From positions 2,790,001 through 2,854,000 of the forward strand of contig NZ_OY762555.1 of NCBI RefSeq assembly GCF_963666015.1: a stretch of DNA of 64,000 bases. The letters run 5' to 3'. Numbering within the stretch: position 1 is the first letter of the stretch; every line of letters starts with the position of its first letter. Below the pieces are notes generated by a model. It saw only the letters and a list, made by a program, of their open reading frames with translations, made no database searches and was not told where the DNA came from. Shown one piece after another: positions 26,163 through 34,239 of the stretch. This DNA comes from an uncultured Sphaerochaeta sp. (GTDB lineage: Bacteria; Spirochaetota; Spirochaetia; Sphaerochaetales; Sphaerochaetaceae). Position numbers and translations under genes: made by a program.

Positions 26163-26960
26163 ATGGACTCGATTTTGAATCTTTGTTTATCAGGAATAAT
26201 TTCATTTACTGTTGCAATCATAACTGTAAAAATCGAGATTGCTTCTGAAAGAAAGGGCCGATTGCCAAAATTAATATTATCTCAATCAGAAATTGGGTTT
26301 GATCCATTCGTTAAGAAAATTGCCCAAAATGCTGCAGAACTTAATGGGTATTTCAATTTCCAGCGAAAACTGGATGATGAGTTCTATAGGTTCTTACAGA
26401 TTAATGGTGTTGGAGTTGAAATTAAACAGCAGCATTTCTTAGAATGTGTAATGAATAGTCTCCGAGAAAAAACTTATATTTCTGGAGTTTCAAGTACGGA
26501 TAAACTAGTAAAAAACTTTAGTAATAACCCGGAGTTTCTGCGGCTAGTTAAAACATATCAGGCCTATTATGAGCGTTCTTTATGGGAAATAACGATAGAA
26601 AATGTGGGAGAATCAGTAGCTAATCATATGCGAATTGATTTTTTTAAAGAGAATAATTCCGGAGGAGCCAATATCCCAATCAGAAAGAATCTTCATCCAG
26701 GAGAGAAACAGGAAGTTGCTTTGATTTATTTAGATACATCAAAGAAAATTGATATGTATAAGAGTCGACAGAACGGGGTTTCCTACTTACTTGGACCTTC
26801 AAAGAAATGGATGACCTTTTACCTAGTAGAGAAACCTCGATATAATCATATTGATGAAAGGTTGTTTTGTATAAGATATACAGACTTGTATGGGAAAAAG
26901 CACCAAATATATTGTTGCTCAAAACCTAAAAAGAAGAAGGACTTTTTTGGCCTGGATTGA
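26163..26960 (+). CDS. Unrecognised protein with N-terminal membrane anchor
   Basis: A 265-residue protein. Residues 3-24 (ILNLCLSGIISFTVAIITVK) form one likely membrane helix, and the rest is soluble and basic at the end (KPKKKKDFFG). The middle third (YERSLWEITIENVGESVANH to MRIDFF, then NLHPGEKQEV) has the look of a beta-sandwich. No catalytic motif is visible and the family is not recognised. It follows the other unknown gene in the same direction. Anchoring to the cytoplasmic membrane is inferred from the hydrophobic start and short leader. Confidence 0.5.
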   Translation: MDSILNLCLSGIISFTVAIITVKIEIASERKGRLPKLILSQSEIGFDPFVKKIAQNAAELNGYFNFQRKLDDEFYRFLQINGVGVEIKQQHFLECVMNSLREKTYISGVSSTDKLVKNFSNNPEFLRLVKTYQAYYERSLWEITIENVGESVANHMRIDFFKENNSGGANIPIRKNLHPGEKQEVALIYLDTSKKIDMYKSRQNGVSYLLGPSKKWMTFYLVEKPRYNHIDERLFCIRYTDLYGKKHQIYCCSKPKKKKDFFGLD

Positions 26961-27449
26961 TACATAGTGGTATGAATGGCTGATGTTGGTGTCGAGGGAA
27001 ACTGAACAATAAATATCACATATGAGAAAACGATAATATAAACTGTCGCACAATTGGATTATTCCTTGGGTGATAATCCAAAGGCTTCAAATTACACATT
27101 GGCTCTGGTTCCACAAGTATACTCAGCTTATAAATGTCGGAATACATATCCTCCGACATTATGAAAATCCCCAAATGCCGCATTTCAGAGGGGTTTTAAC
27201 CCATTTTATGCCAAATTCTTTGTATCATTTATGAGGTCAAGACATCACTAGGATGAACAACAGTACGGTTATTTATCGCATTATAACGAACATATAAAGG
27301 AATTGTGATTCTAACATTTCTATTCTTTGGTAGTAGTTTACCGCCGTCCTTCATGAAAAATCTTTGCTAATGATCCTCCATCTATAGACATTCATTGAGG
27401 ACGGTCCACTATAAATAATTTAGTATCTGGGAGATTAACTAGACAACAC
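26961..27449. other. Intergenic region with two hairpins
   Basis: No gene is seen. A hairpin at about 27132-27160 pairs AATGTCGGA with TCCGACATT around a 10-base loop. A second one at about 27163-27200 pairs AAAATCCCC with GGGGTTTT and looks like a terminator for the upstream gene. The rest is AT-rich and featureless. Confidence 0.45.
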
Positions 27450-28016
27450 TCATGATGTAAGCAAAATAGTTGGAGTATTAATTGTATGTTCGAATACTCT
27501 TGTCAGAAATTCAGAAAAGGAGATTTTATAGGCTTTGCAATATAGCGCTAAGGTAGTGACTGTGGGGTAATTATTATTTCGATGTCCTTCTCTAAGACTT
27601 ATTGTGCTTTTGGTAAATGGTGTGTATTTCTCCAATTTTTCTTGGGATAGTCCGCAATCTTTTCTTAAAGACTTGAAGGCTTTCGCTACATGTATCGGTA
27701 AAATATCAAGTATTATTCTCCTTTGAATAGGTATTAACTCCCAAGGTCTTAAAGTATATATTTTATTGGGAAGATTTTTGTTTATTGAAGAAATGTTACG
27801 TGAAGGTCCAAATTCAGCATAATCAAGAAATCTAAATACATCGAATTCAAGTGAATAACAGAGTCTTAAGATAGTATCCAATCTAGGATGCCAATCAGAA
27901 TTGGTTGTGATTGCTTTAATCCATCTTGGATTTGATCCTGTCCTTTCACATAGTTCTTGCTCGCTTACATTATTTTCTCGTATTGCATACACGAGTGCTG
28001 CCTGGAATTGCATCAT
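27450..28016 (-). CDS. Transcriptional regulator with two XRE-type HTH domains
   Basis: A 188-residue protein with two helix-turn-helix domains of the XRE/lambda-repressor type in tandem. The first is at about 5-65 (VSEQELCERTGSNPRWIKAI, then DTILRLCYSLEFDVFRFL). The second is at about 110-170 (LRKDCGLSQEKLEKYTPFTK, then TLALYCKAYKISFSEFL). No ligand-binding domain is present. It stands alone on the minus strand in the accessory region and may be a phage- or island-type control protein; its target is not visible. The ATG at 28016 (MMQFQAALVY) has no strong ribosome site. Confidence 0.75.
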   Translation of the reverse strand: MMQFQAALVYAIRENNVSEQELCERTGSNPRWIKAITTNSDWHPRLDTILRLCYSLEFDVFRFLDYAEFGPSRNISSINKNLPNKIYTLRPWELIPIQRRIILDILPIHVAKAFKSLRKDCGLSQEKLEKYTPFTKSTISLREGHRNNNYPTVTTLALYCKAYKISFSEFLTRVFEHTINTPTILLTS

Positions 28017-28295
28017 GAAGTACCCCCAAAAGTGTTAGATACTTTTTAAGAAGAGAAAGGGGAGGCATTGCTTCAAGAAATTTGGATAATGATTTCTTTT
28101 ATAACCTGATTCTATATCTGATCAAAATACTTGATGATTTTTACTGTGGGTTCAGAGTTATTAAAGGACCACAAGCTGGATCAAACTCTACCAGCCTATT
28201 GGGTAGACTGAATCCATTTTTGGGAACTTATGGCTTTGCTACACCTTTTGGTATAGTGATGACGTGGTCTCTTCAATGTTATCACTAATTACAAG
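28017..28295. other. Short intergenic region
   Basis: No supportable gene on either strand. A 68-codon open frame on the plus strand (28082-28288) has no recognisable domain or convincing start and is treated as chance. Confidence 0.4.
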
Positions 28296-28321
28296 CAAAC
28301 CTCCTTTTTCAAGGAGGTTTG
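28296..28321 (-). terminator. Terminator duplicated with tRNA-Met fragment
   Basis: CAAACCTCCTT pairs perfectly with AAGGAGGTTTG around a 4-base loop. Its right arm and following bases match the terminator behind the intact tRNA-Met at 31266-31293. Confidence 0.65.
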
Positions 28322-28367
28322 TCTTTGGGCTCAGTAGGAATTGAACCTACGACCCATGGATTATGAG
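28311..28367 (-). repeat. Diverged copy of tRNA-Met 3' half (candidate att site)
   Basis: These 57 bases match 31282-31338 at 54 positions and have the same length. They cover the T arm, variable loop, the 3' side of the anticodon stem and the anticodon loop of tRNA-Met, plus the adjoining terminator arm. The 5' half of the tRNA is absent. This is what remains when an integrative element enters the 3' end of a tRNA gene. The three mismatches suggest an old event. Confidence 0.65.
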
Positions 28368-28515
28368 CGCACCTTGAGTTGCATTCAACCTGTTTTATTT
28401 TGTTACTAAATATATTTAATGTAAAGCATTAAGAAATAACTAAAATAAGTTAAAACAACTTGGAGTTGGCATTTTGTTATATTCTTTGGTACAGCTGATG
28501 GGCAAGAATACCTTA

Positions 28516-28980
28516 TTATGGAACTCTCTTGCACTGTGAAATAATCGGGCATTGATCACAGCGTGGCTGCTGGGGTTTGCAGAACTGGCATCCGATTTCT
28601 CAACAAGAGAAATCTATGATACCAGGAAACTCAGGATTCAATTCTCTCGCTTTGTAGACGATTGCCTCCCTAGAAGCTCCCGTGTTAACCAATCCTATCC
28701 GTTTTAAAACTCGATCTGCATGAACATCGGGAGAGATGTAGATGGAGTAATAATCTGAGAGAGGTATTTTGAATTGGCTAGCCAAGATATTGGTTGCCAT
28801 CGTAGCTATCTTGATGATACATCCTTTGAACTGGAGGAATCGATACATTACAGCAGCACTACTCGGATTGTTAGCCCAAATTTTTGATGCATTCTGTGTG
28901 GTAACGTAGAAATACCTAAAAGGGTATTTGTCTGGTAAATAGTAATTTTCCCATAGCAAAATGTCAAAAAGACCTTCCAT
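28516..28980 (-). pseudogene. Endonuclease III-like Fe-S glycosylase, broken by TGA
   Basis: The frame from 28980 (MEGLFDILLWENYYL) stops at a TGA at 28600-28602 after FPGIIDFSC. Read through, the same frame continues E-I-G-C-Q-F-C-K-P-Q-Q-P-R-C-D-Q-C-P-I-I-S-Q-C to a TAA at 28516. This contains the exact C-x6-C-x2-C-x5-C iron-sulfur loop of endonuclease III-type glycosylases, and the TGA stands where TGG (Trp) is expected. The upstream part (DYYSIYISPDVHADRVLKRI) resembles the HhH-GPD core after the catalytic lysine. The helix-hairpin-helix and N-terminus are missing or degraded. About 154 codons remain of the usual 210 or so, so it is probably a dead gene. Confidence 0.62.
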
Positions 28981-29287
28981 TGGCTACTAATATGACTATA
29001 ATGGAACACATTGCTACAAAGTTACACAGTACCAAATGCTGACTTCTTACTTCAACATTTTCTACTCGCTCTGTTCGTCGGTGGGTGCTGTATGGTTCTT
29101 TGTACTCAGGAAGTGTGGTAATGACTGAAGAAGAAAAGTTGAGGTTCGAGAACCCCTGGTTTCGTTATACCAGTAACGGGGCTCACTCAGCCAGAACAAT
29201 CATGATCGATTAACTTGAGCTCTTGTTTCAATCAGTCGATGATGGAGTAATGCTTTAGAAGTAATCAATCAATACACGGAGTTAATA
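28981..29287. other. Intergenic region with a possible 30-residue ORF
   Basis: A 30-codon frame at 29121-29213 (MTEEEKLRFENPWFRYTSNG and ten more residues) has an AGGAAG site nine bases upstream and ends before the OLD gene. No homologue is recognised, and it may be a gene remnant. Nothing else is seen. Confidence 0.35.
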
Positions 29288-31027
29288 ATGCAACTAAGCA
29301 AGTTTATCGTTAAAAATTATCGATCTATCAATGATGCAACTATAAGTGATATAACAAAATATTGTGTTATTGTGGGTCCGAACAACTCAGGGAAATCAAA
29401 TTTGCTTAGGGCCTTGATGATTGCGTTAGCGGTTGCCACAGAAGGAGATTTTCAGAGAGGAATCAGACGGCGAGCGATTTCTTCCTATGCTTATCATTAT
29501 GAAGGTCAAAGTTATGTTTGGGAACGAGATATTCCTCGTTCAATGAAAAACAATGAAGATGCTACAACGGTTTTTAAGCTTACTTTTAATTTCTCAGAAA
29601 AGGAGAAGGCAGAGTTTTCTCAAAAAATTGGTATCAATCTTTCAAAAAGTTTGCAGATGAAGTTTAGTTTAGGCAAATCAAGAAAGTATGAGTATAGCAT
29701 TATTATGCCAGGTAGAGCCAAAGCCCCAATGGAAAAGAAAATGGCTGAGATTGGATTATTCATCCGCTCGAAGCTAGACTATCAATATATCCCATGTGTT
29801 AGAACTTCAGAATTTACTTCAGACTATTTTACACAATTATTATCAAAGGAACTTCAAGGATTAGAATCTAATCCAGAATTTCAAGAATTATATCAGAAAA
29901 TCAGAAGTCTGCAAAAACCAATTCTATTGAGCCTTGAGGATAGGTTGACAAATGCCATGAAAACCTTCCTTCCAAATGTGAAAAGAGCCCAAATCGATAT
30001 GGATTACTTATTATCAGATAGCATGGTAGGCATAGAAAAATTTAGGTTAAGAAGAACCCCAATAAATGTTGATGATGGAAACCTTACTTCTCTTGATGAT
30101 AAAGGAGATGGAGTGAAAAGCTTGGCCGCTATTAGCTTGGTTCAAAGCCTTTCATTTGAGAATGCCACTAATAAATCTTTAATTCTTTGTATTGAAGAAC
30201 CTGAATCCCATTTGCATCCCGAAGCAATACACAGTCTTCGTAATGTAATCCTTGAGCTAACAGAAAAAGCTAAAGTCCAAGTTGTCATTAGCACACATTC
30301 TCCATTGCTTATCGATAGAGATAACCCATCTCATAATGTTCAGATTGATGATTCTCATAAGGTTCATCCATGTTCTTCGATTTCTGAAATCCGTAATTTG
30401 CTTGGAATCAGATTAACAGATAATCTTGATGGAGTGAAGCGAGTAGTTCTAGTCGAGGGTGAGTGTGATAAAAAAATCCTTTCTCGACTCTGTAGTAGCT
30501 TGAACCCAAATCTTGATGAACTCATTAAGAATGGGACCCTAGAATTTGTAGCTGTAGGTTCAGCAACAAAAATGGATTATCAAATTCGGCTTTATAATAG
30601 TCTGTTAATTCCTTCTATTGTTATGTTGGATTCTGATCAGTGTGGAATACAGACCCATAAAAGTCTGATTGATTCAAAATTGAAAAAGAATGATGAAGTG
30701 ATGATTTTGAAAATCCCCGGAATGCGTGAATGTGAGATTGAAGATTTTGTTGATTTTAATGCATATTCATTCAAACTCCAAGCTCAATTTAATATTTGGC
30801 TTGATCCAGACAGATTTAAAAATAAGAATAAGCCTTGGTCGGATAGGATAAAAATTGAAGCAGATTGTGCTCCCATTTTATATGATGCTGAGATTGAGAA
30901 GCAGATAAAAATTATGATTACTGAATTGGTTGTTGAGAGAGGATTAGAGGTAATTCCTGATTATCTTAGAAAGCAAATCAAAGGGATTGCGGATAGTATT
31001 GCACAGTTCTGTAAGATTTGTAGCTAG
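29288..31027 (+). CDS. OLD-family ATP-dependent nuclease
   Basis: A 579-residue protein with an N-terminal SMC/ABC-type ATPase and a C-terminal TOPRIM nuclease. Walker A is GPNNSGKS at 30-37. The Walker B region is ILCIEEPESHLHPEA with E303/E304. The TOPRIM domain has E390 in VVLVEGECDK and the D-x-D at 448-450 (MLDSDQCG). OLD proteins, including GajA of the Gabija system, act in phage defence. No GajB-like UvrD helicase follows, so this is a stand-alone class 1 OLD or an incomplete system. It lies between the tRNA fragment and the intact tRNA-Met, so it probably came with an integrative element. Confidence 0.88.
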   Translation: MQLSKFIVKNYRSINDATISDITKYCVIVGPNNSGKSNLLRALMIALAVATEGDFQRGIRRRAISSYAYHYEGQSYVWERDIPRSMKNNEDATTVFKLTFNFSEKEKAEFSQKIGINLSKSLQMKFSLGKSRKYEYSIIMPGRAKAPMEKKMAEIGLFIRSKLDYQYIPCVRTSEFTSDYFTQLLSKELQGLESNPEFQELYQKIRSLQKPILLSLEDRLTNAMKTFLPNVKRAQIDMDYLLSDSMVGIEKFRLRRTPINVDDGNLTSLDDKGDGVKSLAAISLVQSLSFENATNKSLILCIEEPESHLHPEAIHSLRNVILELTEKAKVQVVISTHSPLLIDRDNPSHNVQIDDSHKVHPCSSISEIRNLLGIRLTDNLDGVKRVVLVEGECDKKILSRLCSSLNPNLDELIKNGTLEFVAVGSATKMDYQIRLYNSLLIPSIVMLDSDQCGIQTHKSLIDSKLKKNDEVMILKIPGMRECEIEDFVDFNAYSFKLQAQFNIWLDPDRFKNKNKPWSDRIKIEADCAPILYDAEIEKQIKIMITELVVERGLEVIPDYLRKQIKGIADSIAQFCKICS

Positions 31028-31087
31028 TAGCTCCTAACACTTGAAACTATTCCTTAATCACCGGGTACAGGCACTCTAGTTTTACCT

Positions 31088-31196
31088 CAGAACCAGGAAG
31101 AATTGTCACATTTTCCTCAGAAACCGGCATTTTAGGCCTCTGAAAACGCGAATTGGCGATTCCAAGTTCTAGGAAGAACTGTCACAAAATCCACAT
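31088..31196 (-). repeat. 110-bp dispersed repeat, copy C (inverted)
   Basis: Reverse complement of the family at 6624-6734 and 9846-9957, more diverged. On the minus strand it has TGTGACAGTTCTTCCTAG on the left and TGTGACAATTCTTCCTGG on the right. This makes the internal duplication of the end motif clearer than in the other copies. It lies between the OLD gene and tRNA-Met, at the right edge of the island. Confidence 0.6.
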
Positions 31197-31265
31197 CGGC
31201 TAAAATCAGGATTTTGCTAGCCCACTATAGATCACATTCAGATCTTATCCCCCAACCCAACACAA

Positions 31266-31293
31266 AACCTCCCTGCATTGCAAGGAGGTTTGT
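31266..31293 (-). terminator. Terminator of tRNA-Met
   Basis: AAACCTCC and GGAGGTTT pair around a loop of about ten bases, directly behind the 3' end of the tRNA on the minus strand. Confidence 0.55.
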
Positions 31294-31296
31294 CTT

Positions 31297-31370
31297 TGGG
31301 CCCAGTAGGACTTGAACCTACGACCCACGGATTATGAGTCCGATGCTCTAACCAACTGAGCTATAGGCCC
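31297..31370 (-). tRNA. tRNA-Met (CAT)
   Basis: On the minus strand the 74-base gene starts GGGCCTATAGCTCAGTTGGT and ends GTTCAAGTCCTACTGGGCCC plus A. The acceptor stem, D arm, T arm and the anticodon loop CTCATAA (anticodon CAT) are all present, as in elongator tRNA-Met. CCA is not encoded. A tRNA-Ile with modified CAT anticodon is an alternative. The 3' half is duplicated at 28311-28367, marking it as an integration target. Confidence 0.9.
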
Positions 31371-31524
31371 TAAAAGCTGTATGTAATCTAAAGGATTTTT
31401 GAAAGAATGTAAAGAATCTTTTCGTTGGTATAGATTAGTCTTCCTAAATATGCTGAAAGCAATGCTTTTCCTTGGAAAAGGGTAGTACCCATGATACCAT
31501 TATCGTACTTGGGAGAAGGAGACA

Positions 31525-32631
31525 ATGAGCAGGAAATATAGAGTTGGATTGTGCTTGTTCATACTTATACTGTCTTCTTATAGTGCCTTTGCCTCCTGGA
31601 GCTTTGCCTATGACAGTTGGGAGGGACACCCAAGAATAGGATCTTCCTTGGTCCCCACCGGCATCAGATCGGGTGTTACCTCTGATCTCAAGCCAATCTT
31701 CTCTGGTTGGGAAACAGACCTTCTCCTGTTGGCCAAAGCAGGCTTTCATGAAAGAGTGCTCTGGCAGCACCCCGTCAGTGGAGTACTTCTTCCTTCCTCT
31801 CCTCTTGTCTTTGATCTTCTTCAGTTCGATTGGACCATAGGAATCAAACAGAGTCTTGCATATGACCAGCATCTCTTTCTTGGCTACCGTGGTTCCTATG
31901 AACAAACCTTTGACTCCATGATAGAAGGCGATGTATTGGACAGTGGAACAGTCCTGGGCATTAACCCTTGGTTCTCTTCCTATGGAGGAAATACACACTA
32001 CGGAAAACTCTCAGGAATCGGGACAAGTCTTTTACTCAGCTATGCGTATAACAAGCAAGAAGAACTTGTCGAAGGTTTTTCTTTTAACTTTTCCCTCCAA
32101 CTTGGGCCTAAACTCCTGAACACCAATGCCTCCTGTGCATCTCTTTCCACGGAAGGAACAGGTTCTTTCTTGCTCTATCAAGAACTCGATGAAAAGAAGC
32201 ACAACCTCTACTCCATCTTGATTCGTGACAGCCTTCAATTTGTCTATACGTTGGGCAGCCATGTGCCTGTCTCTATCATTCAAGAGACCTCCTTGGGAAG
32301 CTTGGTCAGAGGTTACGGAACTGGCCAGTACCCCTTGGATGGAGCGCTGGTAAACCGATTCTCCCTCTGTTTCAACGGACCAGAACCCTTTGCCAAAGGC
32401 TTCTATCCCCGTCTTATCCTTTTCTTCGACCTTGGATATGGCTTTGGCCAGTTGGCTAATACCTCTGCTTCGTCCACGGCCTTTCTTGCCAGTGCCGGAG
32501 TATCGGTTACCTACTCACTTCTTTCCTACATGGATATTGGCTACCAAATGGCATACCTTATAGAAGGGTCCAACCCCATGCAACCAGGAAAGACCATGAT
32601 AGGTGAGTTGGTTGCACACATCCGTTTCTAG
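31525..32631 (+). CDS. Exported outer-membrane-type protein, unknown
   Basis: A 368-residue protein with a signal peptide (RKYRVGLCLFILILSSYSAF, then ASW). The mature part alternates polar and aromatic/hydrophobic residues in short strands rich in G, Y, S and F and ends in HIRF, the aromatic C-terminus typical of outer-membrane barrels. It is preceded by GGGAGAAGGAG. No named family is recognised; lineage-specific surface proteins of this kind are common in spirochaetes. It stands alone beside tRNA-Met and begins the chromosomal side of the junction. Confidence 0.65.
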   Translation: MSRKYRVGLCLFILILSSYSAFASWSFAYDSWEGHPRIGSSLVPTGIRSGVTSDLKPIFSGWETDLLLLAKAGFHERVLWQHPVSGVLLPSSPLVFDLLQFDWTIGIKQSLAYDQHLFLGYRGSYEQTFDSMIEGDVLDSGTVLGINPWFSSYGGNTHYGKLSGIGTSLLLSYAYNKQEELVEGFSFNFSLQLGPKLLNTNASCASLSTEGTGSFLLYQELDEKKHNLYSILIRDSLQFVYTLGSHVPVSIIQETSLGSLVRGYGTGQYPLDGALVNRFSLCFNGPEPFAKGFYPRLILFFDLGYGFGQLANTSASSTAFLASAGVSVTYSLLSYMDIGYQMAYLIEGSNPMQPGKTMIGELVAHIRF

Positions 32632-32714
32632 CCATGATGAATATCGTGTTTCTCTATCTAATATGTATTTGATATGCAACAATAAAGTAATCAAATATTG
32701 AAAGGGAGCATATC

Positions 32715-34193
32715 ATGAGTGCAAACCATGTGGTAATCATCGGGGCAGGTATAGCAGGACTTTCTGCAGCCTCCTTTCTCGCTCGAAGTGGCTATAATGT
32801 AACCGTGCTGGAGCGTCATGCCCTGCCAGGTGGTCTCTGTACCTCCTGGAAACGAGGTCAGTACACCATCGACTATTGTGTACACTGGCTCATGGGAACC
32901 AAGGAAGGTTCTGAGTTCAACCAACTCTGGAAGGACCTAGGGGCTTTCACCAATGACGACGGCTCGACTGTCCCGATTGTCAACTTTGACCAGTTTTCTA
33001 CGATGGGACTCTCCAAGGGAGATTCCATTACCCTCTACAGCGACCTTGAGGCCTTGGAGAAGGAGTTGCTTCGCTATGGTGATGAGGACCGAAAGGAAGT
33101 GCATGCATTTATAGCCAGTTTGAAAAAATTGGGTACCAGATTTTCTGATGAAAAACCGAACATTCTTGGTTCCATCTCCCAATTTCTCACCCTGTTCAAG
33201 CACCTCCAACCAATGAAGGAGTACTCAAAGCGATTCAAGAGCCAGATACTGCAAGAGCTCTTCTCTACTGAGATCCCTGAAGATTGGTCCCTGATAGCAC
33301 TCACATTGGGGCTTTCCCAGCAACCGTACCAATGCGCCGGTTATCCAGTTGGAGGTTCCCTGAACCTAGCCAAGAATATGGAACGGGAAGCAAAGCGTCT
33401 TGGTGCAACCTTCAAGTACAACAGCTTGGTAGAAAGTATACTTGTTGAGGATGGAGTTGCCAAAGGTGTGAAACTTGCCAGTGGGGAAGTATTTGACTCC
33501 GATTATGTGATCAGCGCAGCGGATGGCCATACCACGCTCTTTGGTATGCTTGAAGGGAAGTACCTCTCCAAGCCCTACCAGAAAGCCTATGAAAGCTATC
33601 CTCTCTTCCCCTCCAGTATAATGGTAGCCTTGGGCATTAAAGGTGATTACTCCGGGTTCCCCCACACCAGCTCCCCCTATTTCAAGGAACCCATTACCTT
33701 GCCAGATGGAAGCAGCCACAATCGATTCAATCTCAATATCTATCACTACGACCCAACCCTAGCACCGAAGGGGAAGACACTCATCACCGTCATGTTCAAC
33801 ACTTGGGAAGGTGAGCTGTGGCAGCAGCTCGCAACAGAGAATCCAGCGCAGTACGAAGAGGAGAAGAGCAAGCTCACCGAAGAGGTGATTGCTCGACTTG
33901 AAAAGATTATTGGGCCGTTGGAAGACAAGGTTGAAATGGTTGACGTCTCAACACCTCACTCGGTCATTCGCTACACAGGGAACTGGCAGGGTAGCTTTGA
34001 AGGCTTTGCTCCCACGAAAGCTACACTTTCCAAGAGTCTCCCCAAGACACTACCTGGGTTGAAGCATTTTGCCATGATCGGGCAATGGACCACCCCCGGT
34101 GGTGGCCTTCCTACTGCCGCGAAGGATGGACTGGATATAGCAAAGCGACTTTGCAAGGAGCATGGGAAGCCCTTTACGAGAAAACTCTCGTAG
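32715..34193 (+). CDS. FAD-dependent CrtI/CrtISO-like oxidoreductase
   Basis: A 492-residue flavoprotein of the phytoene desaturase/carotenoid isomerase superfamily. The FAD-binding motif GAGIAGLSAA starts at residue 10, followed by LERHALPGGLCTSW, which matches the dinucleotide-binding region of this family. The C-terminal FAD end is GQWTTPGGGLPTAAKDGLDI. The substrate cannot be predicted: members act on carotenoids, retinol and other polyenes, and no carotenoid genes are nearby. An AGGGAGC ribosome site is present. Transcription ends at the hairpin behind it, where the group II intron has entered. Confidence 0.82.
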   Translation: MSANHVVIIGAGIAGLSAASFLARSGYNVTVLERHALPGGLCTSWKRGQYTIDYCVHWLMGTKEGSEFNQLWKDLGAFTNDDGSTVPIVNFDQFSTMGLSKGDSITLYSDLEALEKELLRYGDEDRKEVHAFIASLKKLGTRFSDEKPNILGSISQFLTLFKHLQPMKEYSKRFKSQILQELFSTEIPEDWSLIALTLGLSQQPYQCAGYPVGGSLNLAKNMEREAKRLGATFKYNSLVESILVEDGVAKGVKLASGEVFDSDYVISAADGHTTLFGMLEGKYLSKPYQKAYESYPLFPSSIMVALGIKGDYSGFPHTSSPYFKEPITLPDGSSHNRFNLNIYHYDPTLAPKGKTLITVMFNTWEGELWQQLATENPAQYEEEKSKLTEEVIARLEKIIGPLEDKVEMVDVSTPHSVIRYTGNWQGSFEGFAPTKATLSKSLPKTLPGLKHFAMIGQWTTPGGGLPTAAKDGLDIAKRLCKEHGKPFTRKLS

Positions 34194-34201
34194 AGACAAC
34201 A

Positions 34202-34239
34202 AACGGCGTCCTGTTTCAGGGCGCCGTTCTATCTTTATT
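34202..34239 (+). terminator. Rho-independent terminator, intron insertion site
   Basis: AACGGCGTCCT pairs with AGGGCGCCGTT (two G-T pairs) around a short loop, followed by CTATCTTTATT. The group II intron begins on the next base. Confidence 0.7.

Noticed and set aside
28082..28288. 68-codon frame next to the tRNA fragment
   Set aside because: No convincing start, ribosome site or motif; likely chance.
29288..31027. Complete Gabija system
   Set aside because: The OLD protein is GajA-like in build, but no GajB-type helicase follows; only a repeat and a tRNA lie downstream.
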